Shown here: piece by piece, positions 1-8,201 of the stretch
Position numbering within the stretch: position 1 is the stretch's first letter
Layout: each line of letters begins with the position of its first letter
Assembly (NCBI RefSeq): GCF_030845175.1
Contig: NZ_CP132542.1
Coordinates: 806,001-870,000, forward strand
DNA: 64,000 nucleotides
From: Coralliovum pocilloporae
Lineage (GTDB): Bacteria > Pseudomonadota > Alphaproteobacteria > Rhizobiales > Cohaesibacteraceae
Reading direction: 5' to 3'
Notes under the pieces: model-generated
What the model saw: the letters and a program-made list of their open reading frames with translations, nothing else
Database searches by the model: none
What the model was told of the DNA's origin: nothing
Made by a program: the position numbers and the translations under genes

Positions 1-1
1 G

Positions 2-178
2 GCCCTGCAGAAGGGCATAGAGGATGGCAGCATCTCGGATGAGGCGGATATCGAAACACTGGCAGGAGCCCTGTCCACAGCAATACAGGGTATCCGCGTG
101 CTGGCTCGCTGTGGCACTGATGAAGCGAGCCTGCAAAAGACAGCAGAAACCTATCTGACACTCATCCCGCGGCCTTAG
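2..178 (+). CDS. TetR-family transcriptional regulator, C-terminal fragment (5' end outside window)
   Basis: The open frame enters from the window edge and ends at TAG 176-178, giving the last 58 residues of a protein. They form amphipathic helices with a pattern (LAGALSTAIQGIRVLARCG, then a final helix) typical of the ligand-binding C-terminus of TetR repressors. The DNA-binding half is not in the window, so the family call rests on this tail alone. The gene ends 120 bases before a peroxiredoxin gene on the same strand, which makes that gene a plausible target or operon partner. Confidence is moderate. Confidence 0.55.
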   Translation, partial: ALQKGIEDGSISDEADIETLAGALSTAIQGIRVLARCGTDEASLQKTAETYLTLIPRP

Positions 179-251
179 AATCCAATGTCTGCTCAATCAC
201 AATAGGGTCAAATCGAGCCTATTCGCTAACTCGCTACTTGAATTTTGAAAC

Positions 252-259
252 GAACGTTC
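252..259. promoter_or_regulatory. Short palindrome upstream of the peroxiredoxin gene
   Basis: GAACGTTC is a perfect 8-bp palindrome about 40 bases before the peroxiredoxin start and 74 bases after the TetR stop. It could be half of a repressor operator, but it is short enough to occur by chance and the flanks do not extend the symmetry. Confidence 0.2.
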
Positions 260-298
260 TAAATCTCTTTTCATACAGACGGAGAACAGGAGCTCAGC

Positions 299-850
299 AT
301 GTCCGATATCACCCCTCTTATCCCACGCCAGCAAGTCCCAGGTCTCAACGTGTCGCTAGCCAGTGGCGGAACCTGGTCCTTGGCAGACCAGACACCGGAA
401 AACTTCACCATGGTGGTTTTCTATCGCGGGCTGCACTGCCCGATCTGCAAGAACCAGCTTCTTGATCTGCAGAAGAAATTGCCGGAGTTTGCCAAACGGG
501 GCGTCCAGGTTGTCGCAATCTCTTCCGATGGTGCCGAACGCGCCGAACAGACCAAATCCGAATGGGGCCTGAACGAACTGGACCTCGGCTATGGTATCGA
601 CATGGCCACAGCCCGGCAGTGGGGCCTGTATGTATCAAATGGTATTGGCACAACGTCAATCGGGGTAGAAGAGCCCGGCATATTCAGCGAGCCAGGTCTG
701 TTCCTTGTCAGACCAGACGGCACTCTCTACTTCGCATCCGTCCAGACCATGCCATTTGCCCGGCCGCACTTCGCCGAAATTCTGGGCGCTCTCGACTTTG
801 TCCTGGCAAAGGGATACCCGGCCCGCGGTGAGGTCGAAACGGCAGCATAG
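299..850 (+). CDS. Peroxiredoxin-like AhpC/TSA-family protein
   Basis: A 183-residue thioredoxin-fold protein of the AhpC/TSA type, expected to reduce peroxides in the cytoplasm through a cysteine. The segment FYRGLHCPICKNQL (residues 41-54) places a Cys-x-x-Cys pair at Cys47 and Cys50 at the start of the first core helix. This differs from the classical 2-Cys motif and matches the peroxiredoxin-like branch. No signal peptide is seen. The start is supported by an AGGAG sequence 8 bases upstream of ATG. A TetR-type regulator ends just upstream, so induction by a small molecule or oxidant is likely but not shown. Substrate and physiological reductant cannot be told. Confidence 0.8.
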   Translation: MSDITPLIPRQQVPGLNVSLASGGTWSLADQTPENFTMVVFYRGLHCPICKNQLLDLQKKLPEFAKRGVQVVAISSDGAERAEQTKSEWGLNELDLGYGIDMATARQWGLYVSNGIGTTSIGVEEPGIFSEPGLFLVRPDGTLYFASVQTMPFARPHFAEILGALDFVLAKGYPARGEVETAA

Positions 851-862
851 AGTGGATGTGTT

Positions 863-970
863 CTACCGCGTGCTTCTGAAAAATTGATAGACTTTTCAGA
901 TAAAAGCTCGCGCAGAAACAAACTCTTAAAGCAACGCCGCCGATTCAGGTTAACGGTCTTGTGCTTTAAG
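863..970 (-). repeat. Dispersed intergenic repeat, copy A (full length)
   Basis: Reverse-strand copy of a repeat of about 108 bp also found at 40825-40931 and 51594-51700. On the minus strand it starts near CTTAAAGCAC, contains TGCTTTAAGAG and GCGCGAGC, and ends with a hairpin whose arms are CTGAAAA and TTTTCAG, then AAGCACGCGGTAG. It lies between the 3' ends of the peroxiredoxin and the minus-strand gene at 1054-2556. No coding capacity is seen. Confidence 0.85.
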
Positions 971-987
971 ACAGCCGCTTATCAATG

Positions 988-1022
988 AAAAAAGGCGGCA
1001 GGCCCAAAAGCCTGCCGCCTTT
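988..1022 (-). terminator. Rho-independent terminator of the gene at 1054-2556
   Basis: Perfect 10-bp stem GGCGGCAGGC / GCCTGCCGCC (994-1003 with 1010-1019) and a 6-base loop, followed on the minus strand by a T run. It may also stop plus-strand transcripts, though its T run on that strand is weaker. Confidence 0.9.
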
Positions 1023-1053
1023 ATTGTAAGAAAAAGCTGTTGAAAGAATTGTC

Positions 1054-2556
1054 TCAACCACCCCAGGCGCGCAGCGCATCATCAAAGACACGCTTGCCGC
1101 TGCTACCCTTTTCCAAAGTCAGAATAGCACGGCGCTTGTTGGTATAGAGCAGAGGGATATCAATCCAGTTCTGCGTCCGGAGCAGATCTTCATTGACCTG
1201 CTGATCACCCGGGATAGACGACAGGGCCAGCCAGAAGAAATTCTCGGAAACCTTGGCAGATGCCGCACTGAGCGCACGGCCGCGCGCCTGCTCAGCGGTT
1301 TTCATGATCATACCCGGAACCTTCTCAATCGCTCCACCGGGGAAATCCGCCGGGCTTGAGAAAGTCAATTCAACCATATGGCTGGCAGGCAAAGCCTGAT
1401 CATCATTCTTGCGAATAACCAGCTCAAGCGTCAGTCCCCGGTCAGGGACTGAAACACGGGCCAGAATGGATGGTACACCACCGGCAATCCCAGGAACCAG
1501 TTCCCAGGCAACAGATGCACTCAAGGCCTGCGCTGTCTGGCCGGACTGGTTACCTTCTTCATAAAGGATGGCCCGATCACTGATCAGAGGTGCGTTGGCG
1601 TCAGGCGTGCCAGCGGGATCAGTCGTAGCCCCGGAACCAGTTTGCCCAACATCATTGCCTTGTGACGAGGCCTCAGGCTGGCTTACACCTGTGTCAGGAT
1701 CCGTGGACTGGTCCCGACTGTCATCAGATTTTGCAATTGTCGTTGTCGTACCGGATGACTGTGTCTGCGCACTGTCTGGTGCCGCATCATCATCTTCAGG
1801 CACCCGCTCCTCATCAACATTGCGGACATTCTTCGGTGGATCACGCTCTTCAGCCTGTTCAGGAACAGTCTCGGGTGGTGTGTCAGTCTCATTGCTGGCA
1901 ACAACAGGTGTGCTGGTCGTCTCCGCTCCAAACAAAGCTTCAACAATCGCATCCTTCTGAGTGAAGGCTGCAACAGCACCGACAATGATCAGGCCAAGAA
2001 GGCCCAGGATCAGAAAAATCGGAGAGCCGCTCTTTTGTGCACTGGCTTGTGCCGTCAGACGGTCCGCAGCGAGAACCGGATCAGGCTTGGCATCCCGCTT
2101 GGGTTCCACCGCCGGCTTTGCCATCTCTGGCGCAGGTTTTTCAGCAGGCTTTGCTGCGGGCTGATCCGGCGCGCGTGTCCCGAGCTGTTCTGCATCCCTG
2201 ACCGCATCCTTGAGGATTGTCTTCGCCTGCTCAATCTTTGCTTCCGGATCCTGACTGTCCGGTCCGGTTTCAGGGGTTTTCTGTCCAGCTTCAGATGGCG
2301 CATTCTTGTCTTCAGCCTCAGCAGGCTTGGAGCCCGCATACATGGCTGTACCATACTCAGCTTCGACCTTCCGGATCGCTTCTTCAAGCTCCAGACGCTG
2401 CCTTGAGAGCTCCTCAGGCGACAACGGCGGATCCAAAGCCTCAAGCTGTCTGACAAGAGCACCACGGGCACGCTCATAGACCGACCGACGGGCAGTGCCC
2501 GTATTCTCCGGCAATGCGCCGATGGTGCGATTCAGGATCAGATAGAAATCAGCCAT
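1054..2556 (-). CDS. Conserved-type hypothetical single-pass membrane protein next to purA
   Basis: A 500-residue protein that I cannot name. The first 75 residues form a compact helical segment beginning ADFYLILNRTIG. A low-complexity Ala/Pro/Glu/Lys linker follows (about 80-170), then one hydrophobic helix (about 179-199, SPIFLILGLLGLIIVGAVAAF), a long acidic Ser/Thr/Asp-rich linker (about 215-330), and a C-terminal globular domain of about 170 residues (DRAILYEEGN to the end). The layout implies a short cytoplasmic head and a domain displayed across the inner membrane. It lies 69 bases downstream of purA on the same strand and is followed by a strong terminator, so the two probably share a transcript. 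No enzyme motif was recognised. Confidence 0.75.
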   Translation of the reverse strand: MADFYLILNRTIGALPENTGTARRSVYERARGALVRQLEALDPPLSPEELSRQRLELEEAIRKVEAEYGTAMYAGSKPAEAEDKNAPSEAGQKTPETGPDSQDPEAKIEQAKTILKDAVRDAEQLGTRAPDQPAAKPAEKPAPEMAKPAVEPKRDAKPDPVLAADRLTAQASAQKSGSPIFLILGLLGLIIVGAVAAFTQKDAIVEALFGAETTSTPVVASNETDTPPETVPEQAEERDPPKNVRNVDEERVPEDDDAAPDSAQTQSSGTTTTIAKSDDSRDQSTDPDTGVSQPEASSQGNDVGQTGSGATTDPAGTPDANAPLISDRAILYEEGNQSGQTAQALSASVAWELVPGIAGGVPSILARVSVPDRGLTLELVIRKNDDQALPASHMVELTFSSPADFPGGAIEKVPGMIMKTAEQARGRALSAASAKVSENFFWLALSSIPGDQQVNEDLLRTQNWIDIPLLYTNKRRAILTLEKGSSGKRVFDDALRAWGG

Positions 2557-2625
2557 GCGGTTTTAAACCACCTCGTTAATCCAGCCAGGGTCCAGCAGAG
2601 AAGCCTACTAGACCCTCTTCGTCAA

Positions 2626-3921
2626 TCAATCCTCGAAAGGATCCTGAACCAGAATTGTATCATCCCGCTCCGGGCTGGTGGACAGCAATGCAACCGGCGC
2701 TTCGATCAATTCTTCGATATGACGTACATATTTAACAGCCTGGGCTGGCAGATCATTCCAGGTGCGAGCACCGGCAGTTGTCCCGGACCAGCCTTCCAGT
2801 GTTTCATAGATCGGTTTGACACGGGCCTGCTGTCCCTGAGACGCCGGAAGATAGTCAATACGTTTACCGTCAAGTTCATAGGCCACGCAAACCTTGATCT
2901 CATCAAGACCATCCAGCACATCAAGCTTGGTCAGTGCGATCCCGCTGATACCGGACGTTTTGCAGGTCTGCCGGACCAAAACGGCATCAAACCAGCCACA
3001 GCGGCGCTGACGTCCGGTAACGGTTCCAAACTCATGCCCGCGTTCGCCAAGAAACTGACCGATCTCGTCATTCAGTTCCGTCGGGAATGGCCCCTCACCC
3101 ACACGGGTTGTGTAGGCTTTGGTAATGCCCAGAACATAATTGATCGCGTTCGGACCAAGCCCCGAACCAGTCGCAGCCTGACCGGCAATCGTGTTGGACG
3201 ATGTGACAAACGGATAGGTACCGTGGTCAATATCCAGCAGAGCACCCTGAGCACCTTCAAACAGAATCCGATCCCCGGCCTTGCGACGTTCGTCGAGCAG
3301 ATACCAGACTTTGTCCATGAAAGGCAGGATCTTGTCTGCCACACCAACCAATTCATCATAGATCGTCTGCGCAGAGATTTCCTCAACACCAAGACCGCGA
3401 CGAATGGCATTGTGATGCACAAGAAGCCGTTCGATTTTGCCCGGCAGGGTATTCAGGTTCACCAGATCCATAAGGCGGATAGCACGACGACCGACCTTGT
3501 CTTCATAAGCCGGACCAATGCCGCGTCTTGTGGTCCCGATGCGCGTATCAGCAGACGAATTATTCTCGCGGATAGCATCCAGCTCCTGATGGAGGGACAG
3601 GATCAGCGGCGTATTCTCGGCAATGCGCAGATTGGCTTCAGAAACAGCAACACCCTGTTCGGCAAGACGACCAATCTCATCAGCCAGCGCACGCGGGTCC
3701 AGAACAACGCCATTGCCGATAACCGCCATCTTGTCCTGACGGACCACACCGGAGGGCAACAGGCTCAGCTTGTACTTTACCCCGTCAATAACCAATGTAT
3801 GACCGGCATTGTGGCCGCCCTGAAAGCGGACAACCACATCGGCGCGCTCGGACAGCCAGTCAACGATTTTTCCTTTGCCTTCGTCCCCCCACTGAGAACC
3901 GACGACAACCACATTGGCCAT
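2626..3921 (-). CDS. purA: Adenylosuccinate synthetase
   Basis: A 431-residue enzyme that joins IMP and aspartate using GTP, the first committed step from IMP to AMP. The N-terminus carries the GDEGKGK phosphate-binding motif (residues 12-18), in which Asp13 is the catalytic base, and the [10 protein letters not shown] segment with the catalytic His near 41. Further family blocks are visible: [36 protein letters not shown] and [12 protein letters not shown]. Length is normal. It stands alone in purine metabolism here; purE-purK lie 46 kb away. The gene at 1054-2556 follows it closely on the same strand. Confidence 0.98.
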   Translation of the reverse strand: MANVVVVGSQWGDEGKGKIVDWLSERADVVVRFQGGHNAGHTLVIDGVKYKLSLLPSGVVRQDKMAVIGNGVVLDPRALADEIGRLAEQGVAVSEANLRIAENTPLILSLHQELDAIRENNSSADTRIGTTRRGIGPAYEDKVGRRAIRLMDLVNLNTLPGKIERLLVHHNAIRRGLGVEEISAQTIYDELVGVADKILPFMDKVWYLLDERRKAGDRILFEGAQGALLDIDHGTYPFVTSSNTIAGQAATGSGLGPNAINYVLGITKAYTTRVGEGPFPTELNDEIGQFLGERGHEFGTVTGRQRRCGWFDAVLVRQTCKTSGISGIALTKLDVLDGLDEIKVCVAYELDGKRIDYLPASQGQQARVKPIYETLEGWSGTTAGARTWNDLPAQAVKYVRHIEELIEAPVALLSTSPERDDTILVQDPFED

Positions 3922-4040
3922 GAGAACTACTCCTGAACTCGGGAATCAACGCAAAGCGTGATGCAAGACATAATCGCGTGCGTTATAGCGACGTTCTATA
4001 GGAATTGCGAGCCCGGACCGCAGTTCATATGGCCATTCTC

Positions 4041-4072
4041 AAAAAAAACCGCCGCGAGGCCGCGACGGTTCA
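4041..4072 (-). terminator. Rho-independent terminator after serA
   Basis: On the minus strand, arms AACCGTCGCG and CGCGGCGGTT (one G-U pair) with a 4-base loop are followed by eight Ts. It lies 28 bases past the serA stop. Confidence 0.9.
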
Positions 4073-4099
4073 AGAGATCACAGAGATATTCAGCCAGCT

Positions 4100-5686
4100 T
4101 CAGAACTGAAGAGGCTTTGCCTGCACCACGCCTTCAAGGTTGCCAACCTCCGCAAGAACCGCTTCAGTGAGACATCCGTCTATCTCCAGAAGAGCAATCG
4201 CATCCTGCCCCTGGCTCTGACGTCCCAGGTTAAAGGTCGCAATATTGACCGCCGCATTTCCGAGAACCGTCCCCAGGCGGCCAATGAAACCCGGCTTGTC
4301 CTGGTTGGAAATATACAACATGTTGGCACCAAGCTCGGCTTCCATATTGATGCCCTTGATCTGGATAACACGCGGCTTGCCGTCCGAGAAAACCGTCCCG
4401 GCCACCGAGCGTTCCTGCCGATCAGTGATTACTGTCAAACGGATATAGCTTTCATACGCGCCCTGCTGCTCACGACGGACTTCTTCAAGAGCAATACCAC
4501 GTTCCTTGGCCATAGCCGGGGCGGAGACCATGTTCACGGTCTGGAGCAAAGGCTGAAGAACCCCGGCCAAAGCTGCCGATGAGAGGGCTTTCACATTCAT
4601 GGAAGCAACAGCACCCTCATATTCTATGCGAATGCCCTTAAGCCCCGTTTCAGTCAGCTGTCCGGCAAACAGGCCCAGCTGCTCGGCAAGTTTGACAAAA
4701 GGTGTCAGCTTCGGGGCTTCTTCAGCACTGATTGACGGCATGTTCAGAGCATTTGTGACGGCCCCGCTCAACAGATAATCAGACATCTGCTCCGCAATCT
4801 GTACCGCAACATTCTCCTGCGCTTCAGTGGTCGCAGCACCGAGATGGGGCGTGCAGATAACATTTGGCAAGTCGAACAGCGGATTTTCCCTGGCGGGCTC
4901 CTCCTCAAACACATCAAGCGCCACACCGGCCACCTTGCCCGCTTCCAAAGCCACTTTAAGGGCTTCTTCGACGATCAGCCCTCCACGGGCGCAATTGACG
5001 ATGCGAACACCATCCTTCATCAGATGCAATGCACGGGCGTCAATGATGTTACGCGTCTTGTCGGTCAACGGTGTATGCAGCGTTATGAAATCAGCGCGGC
5101 GCAGCAGATCATCCAGTTCTACCTTTTCCACACCAAGATCCACGGCCCGCTCTTCAGAAAGGAACGGGTCAAATGCCACGACCTTCATCCGAAGGCCAAG
5201 GGCACGATCGGCCACGACCGCACCGATATTACCGCATCCGATGACACCAAGAACCTTTCCGGTAATCTCGACACCCATGAAGCGGGATTTCTCCCATTTA
5301 CTGGCCCGCGTGGATATGTCTGCCGCCGGTATCTGGCGAGCAAGCGCCAGCATAAGTGAAATCGCATGCTCTGCTGTTGTGATGGAATTGCCGAAAGGCG
5401 TATTCATCACGACGATACCCTTCTGGGTCGCCTTTGGCAGATCAATATTGTCGACACCGATACCGGCCCGACCAATCACTTTGAGATTGTCCGCTGCATC
5501 GATGATTTTTTCCGTGGCCTTGGTCGCGGACCGAATAGCCAGGCCATCATATTGCCCTATCACCTGCCGGAGGGCCTCTTTATCCTTGCCCAGATCAGGC
5601 TGGAAATCCACGTCGATACCGCGATCACGGAAGATCTGAACGGCAGTTTCAGAAAGCTTGTCAGAAATAAGAACACGAGGTGCCAT
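4100..5686 (-). CDS. serA: D-3-phosphoglycerate dehydrogenase
   Basis: A 528-residue long-form SerA that oxidises 3-phosphoglycerate with NAD+ to open serine synthesis. The N-terminal half holds the D-2-hydroxyacid dehydrogenase fold: the NAD loop VIGCGNIG, the substrate Arg in NCARGGLIVEE, the Glu of DVFEEEPA and the catalytic His of CTPHLGAAT. An intervening domain follows, then a C-terminal ACT domain (about residues 455-528, NMLYISNQDKPGFIGRLG). This architecture is the one usually linked to serine feedback sensing. It is the second gene of a serC-serA operon, 72 bases after serC, and ends at a strong terminator. Confidence 0.98.
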   Translation of the reverse strand: MAPRVLISDKLSETAVQIFRDRGIDVDFQPDLGKDKEALRQVIGQYDGLAIRSATKATEKIIDAADNLKVIGRAGIGVDNIDLPKATQKGIVVMNTPFGNSITTAEHAISLMLALARQIPAADISTRASKWEKSRFMGVEITGKVLGVIGCGNIGAVVADRALGLRMKVVAFDPFLSEERAVDLGVEKVELDDLLRRADFITLHTPLTDKTRNIIDARALHLMKDGVRIVNCARGGLIVEEALKVALEAGKVAGVALDVFEEEPARENPLFDLPNVICTPHLGAATTEAQENVAVQIAEQMSDYLLSGAVTNALNMPSISAEEAPKLTPFVKLAEQLGLFAGQLTETGLKGIRIEYEGAVASMNVKALSSAALAGVLQPLLQTVNMVSAPAMAKERGIALEEVRREQQGAYESYIRLTVITDRQERSVAGTVFSDGKPRVIQIKGINMEAELGANMLYISNQDKPGFIGRLGTVLGNAAVNIATFNLGRQSQGQDAIALLEIDGCLTEAVLAEVGNLEGVVQAKPLQF

Positions 5687-5758
5687 AATACACTCCTGCT
5701 GCGAGCCTGTGCGCTCGCCAAATCAATGGGAAAAGTCTGGATTTACGCTGTCAGGCAA

Positions 5759-6934
5759 TCAGGCTGCTGCGGATAGTGCCTGCTTTTCGGACGCGAAGGC
5801 CCAGTCAAGCCAGGGCAGCAGCGCCCGGACGTCATCCGGCTCAACAGTTGCCCCTGTCCAGATTCTGAGGCCGGGAGGCGCATCGCGATAGGCACCAATA
5901 TCATAGGCGATACCGCGTCCTTCAAGCCGGGACACCAGTCCTTTGGCAAAAGCGCGCTGGCCCGCATCATCAAGAGCGGCAATATCCGGATCAACAATGG
6001 ACAGGCAGACAGACGTATTCGAACGGGTTCCCGGATCAACCGCAAGAAAATCCACCCAGGCCGTTTCAGTGGCCCATTCGGCGATCGCACCAGCGCTGTC
6101 ATCGGCCCGGGCAATCAGGGCGGGCAGCCCGCCAATGGACTTTGCCCAGTCCAGAGCATCCAGATAATCCTCGACACACAGCATGGATGGCGTGTTGATC
6201 GTTGCACCTTCAAAGATACCGGCAATCAGCTTGCCACCCTTCGTCAGGCGGAAGATCTTCGGTAATGGCCACGCAGGTGTGTAGGTCTCAAGCCGTTCCA
6301 CGGCCCGCGGCCCGAGAATAAGGACTCCATGAGCCCCCTCACCACCCAGCACCTTCTGCCAGGAGAATGTCACCACATCCAACTTGTCAAACGGCAGAGG
6401 CTGGGCGAATGCTGCCGATGTGGCATCACAAATGGTCAGGCCCGCCCGGTCAGCAGAAATCCAGTCACCATTCGGCACACGAACACCGGATGTAGTTCCG
6501 TTCCAGGTAAAGACCACATCCCGATCGCAGTCCACTGCGGAAAGGTCAGGCAACAGACCATAGTCGGCCTCGAGCACCCGCACATCATCAAGCTTCAATT
6601 GTTTGCTGACATCGGTGACCCAGCCCTTGCCGAAAGATTCCCAGGCAAGCATATCGACGCCACGCGCACCGAGCAGCGACCAAAGGGCCATCTCGACGGC
6701 ACCCGTATCAGATGCAGGCACGATACCGATCAGATGCGTATCGGGCACCTGCAGAACAGTCCGCGTCATGTCAATGGCGCGTTTCAGACGGTCTTTGCCA
6801 AGCTTTGCACGATGAGAGCGCCCCAATGGAGCCCGAGCAAGATTGTCGACGGTCCATCCGGGTCTTTTGGCACAAGGGCCAGACGAAAAACGGGGATTGC
6901 CCGGCGCAGTGCCGGGTACGGTAGGTTCAGCCAT
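5759..6934 (-). CDS. serC: Phosphoserine aminotransferase
   Basis: A 391-residue class V PLP-dependent aminotransferase converting 3-phosphohydroxypyruvate and glutamate to phosphoserine. The N-terminus [14 protein letters not shown] is characteristic of the alphaproteobacterial SerC form. [12 protein letters not shown] is part of the active site, and the PLP lysine lies in the block [16 protein letters not shown]. It is the first gene of the serC-serA operon. A consensus-like promoter and a short GC-rich hairpin leader lie directly upstream (6935-7017). Confidence 0.97.
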   Translation of the reverse strand: MAEPTVPGTAPGNPRFSSGPCAKRPGWTVDNLARAPLGRSHRAKLGKDRLKRAIDMTRTVLQVPDTHLIGIVPASDTGAVEMALWSLLGARGVDMLAWESFGKGWVTDVSKQLKLDDVRVLEADYGLLPDLSAVDCDRDVVFTWNGTTSGVRVPNGDWISADRAGLTICDATSAAFAQPLPFDKLDVVTFSWQKVLGGEGAHGVLILGPRAVERLETYTPAWPLPKIFRLTKGGKLIAGIFEGATINTPSMLCVEDYLDALDWAKSIGGLPALIARADDSAGAIAEWATETAWVDFLAVDPGTRSNTSVCLSIVDPDIAALDDAGQRAFAKGLVSRLEGRGIAYDIGAYRDAPPGLRIWTGATVEPDDVRALLPWLDWAFASEKQALSAAA

Positions 6935-6984
6935 ATCTCTACCCTTTCAGATAGCTGCCCCTCGTTGGGGAGGGGTGTCCCACC
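6935..6984 (-). ncRNA. Structured serC 5' leader, candidate serC RNA motif
   Basis: Between the predicted transcription start near 6982 and the serC ATG lie two adjacent, partly competing hairpins: GGTG/CACC (6974-6984) and a 6-bp CCCCTC/GAGGGG stem (6958-6963 with 6970-6975). A short conserved RNA of unknown ligand, the serC motif, is known in the leaders of alphaproteobacterial serC genes. The position, the size of about 50 nt and the hairpin pattern agree with it, but I could not test this against a covariance model. Confidence 0.45.
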
Positions 6985-6988
6985 GCTG

Positions 6989-7017
6989 TATCTACGCTCC
7001 AAAACGTCGCCCGTCAA
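6989..7017 (-). promoter_or_regulatory. Predicted serC-serA promoter
   Basis: On the minus strand, a -35 box TTGACG (7012-7017) and a -10 box TAGATA (6989-6994) are separated by exactly 17 bp. Transcription would start near 6982. Confidence 0.6.
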
Positions 7018-7064
7018 CCAATTCATGTCGGTTTAAGATCATACGATAGATCTACCAGCCAAAC

Positions 7065-7093
7065 AGAAAACCGGCGCACAAGGCGCCGGTTCC
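7065..7093 (-). terminator. Rho-independent terminator after the outer-membrane protein gene
   Basis: Stem AACCGGCGC / GCGCCGGTT (7069-7077 with 7083-7091) with a 5-base loop is followed by a short T run on the minus strand. It isolates the gene from serC downstream. Confidence 0.8.
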
Positions 7094-7122
7094 AAATTTC
7101 AGGTCTCAGGAAGTTCCTGGGA

Positions 7123-7857
7123 TTAGTGCAGCTCGTAACGGAAGCCGACACGAACTTCATGAGCATCAATATCTTCGTGGTTGATCTGGCCACCGAAGCC
7201 ATCATCCGCACTGGACACTTCACCCAGGTTCACATAGCGATAGTTCGCATCAAGCAACAGATTTTCGGTTACATCCAGAGACACACCGGCCATCAGAGCC
7301 CAGGCAAAGTTCCACTGACCATCGCCACCGAACGGAGTGGAAGATCCATCCGGGTTGACGCCAAAGTGGTTGCCCACATTCACGTAGGCAGCACCAATAC
7401 CGCCACCGATGTAAGGGCGCAGGCCTTCGAGCACTTCGTACTCAAGATAGGCATTCCACAAGAGTGTATACGATTCGATGCTGGATTTCTCCTGGGAGAA
7501 GCCGGAACAACCAACCGTGGTACAGACAGCAAGACCGTAGAAGGATGCATCTACGCGATAGTCGACGGTCACATCCGTACGGAACCATTCATTGACCTGA
7601 TAACCAATACCGGCACCGATAACGAATGTATGATCCAGGTCTTCCCAAAAAATATCAACGCGTGTGGAAGGGTTGGTAAAATCTGAATCCGTGGACTGAT
7701 AGACAAAACCTACGTCACCGCGGAGATACCAGGTTCCTGATTCTTCAAAATCAATATCTACGATTGGTGGCTCGGGCAGATCCGCAGCGCTTGCAGCAAC
7801 AGGGACGACTGCCAGCATCGCCGCACTGATTAGGGATTTAATCTTCAGGCTGACCAT
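7123..7857 (-). CDS. Outer-membrane beta-barrel protein of the Omp25/Omp31-like porin family
   Basis: A 244-residue secreted protein. An N-terminal signal peptide (MVSLKIKSLISAAMLAVVP, cleavage after AASA) leads into alternating hydrophobic strands with aromatic edges, for example GTWYLRGDVGFVYQ, HTFVIGAGIGYQVNEWF and PYIGGGIGAAYVNVG. The protein ends in VRVGFRYELH, close to the aromatic C-terminal signature of outer-membrane barrels. These features match the small eight-strand surface proteins common in Hyphomicrobiales. I place the start at the ATG of MVSLKI, because GAGGA stands 9 bases upstream; a longer frame begins seven codons earlier without such a site. It may be a structural or receptor protein rather than a true pore. 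Confidence 0.8.
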   Translation of the reverse strand: MVSLKIKSLISAAMLAVVPVAASAADLPEPPIVDIDFEESGTWYLRGDVGFVYQSTDSDFTNPSTRVDIFWEDLDHTFVIGAGIGYQVNEWFRTDVTVDYRVDASFYGLAVCTTVGCSGFSQEKSSIESYTLLWNAYLEYEVLEGLRPYIGGGIGAAYVNVGNHFGVNPDGSSTPFGGDGQWNFAWALMAGVSLDVTENLLLDANYRYVNLGEVSSADDGFGGQINHEDIDAHEVRVGFRYELH

Positions 7858-8136
7858 TTTATGTTCCTCAATCACCATGCACTCATAACGCCAGCATGAA
7901 AAGGATGCTGAAACTCAAGTAACAGAGATACAGAACAAGTCTTAATTGAAGATTAACCAAGAAACTTAACCTCAATTTTTAACCTTAACGCATCATTAAT
8001 ATCAGTTAATTTGTATTTATAAATTTGGCAAAATCCAATAATTCCTAGAGTTACAAAAATACATAAAATAAAAACTATTAATATTTCAGTATTTTTTGTT
8101 AATCATTGGATGGAAATTATATGTTCTCCTGACAAA
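7858..8136. other. AT-rich intergenic region upstream of the outer-membrane protein gene
   Basis: This stretch is strikingly rich in A and T compared with the coding DNA around it and has no open frame of note. It must hold the promoter of the minus-strand outer-membrane gene and probably a long leader, but I could not single out a convincing -35/-10 pair. No repeats or hairpins apart from the glmM terminator at its far end. Confidence 0.5.
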
Positions 8137-8171
8137 ATAAAAACCGGTGTCCATAAGGCACACCGGTTTTC
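8137..8171 (-). terminator. Rho-independent terminator after glmM
   Basis: Arms AAAACCGGTGT (8140-8150) and ACACCGGTTTT (8160-8170) are perfectly complementary around a 9-base loop and end in Ts on the minus strand. Confidence 0.9.
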
Positions 8172-8201
8172 AGATTAGATAGATATCGATTTCAGGGGCG
8201 A

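Noticed and set aside
863-970. Terminator interpretation of the dispersed repeat hairpin
   Set aside because: The CTGAAAAGT/ACTTTTCAG stem is AT-rich and not followed by a T run in any copy; true terminators lie nearby, next to copies A, B and C.
2719-3936. A 405-codon open frame opposite purA
   Set aside because: It lies antisense to an intact, conserved purA and its protein has no family features; long antisense frames are common opposite GC-rich genes.
4827-5639. A 270-codon open frame opposite serA
   Set aside because: Fully antisense to serA, with Ser/Arg/Thr-rich composition typical of shadow frames.
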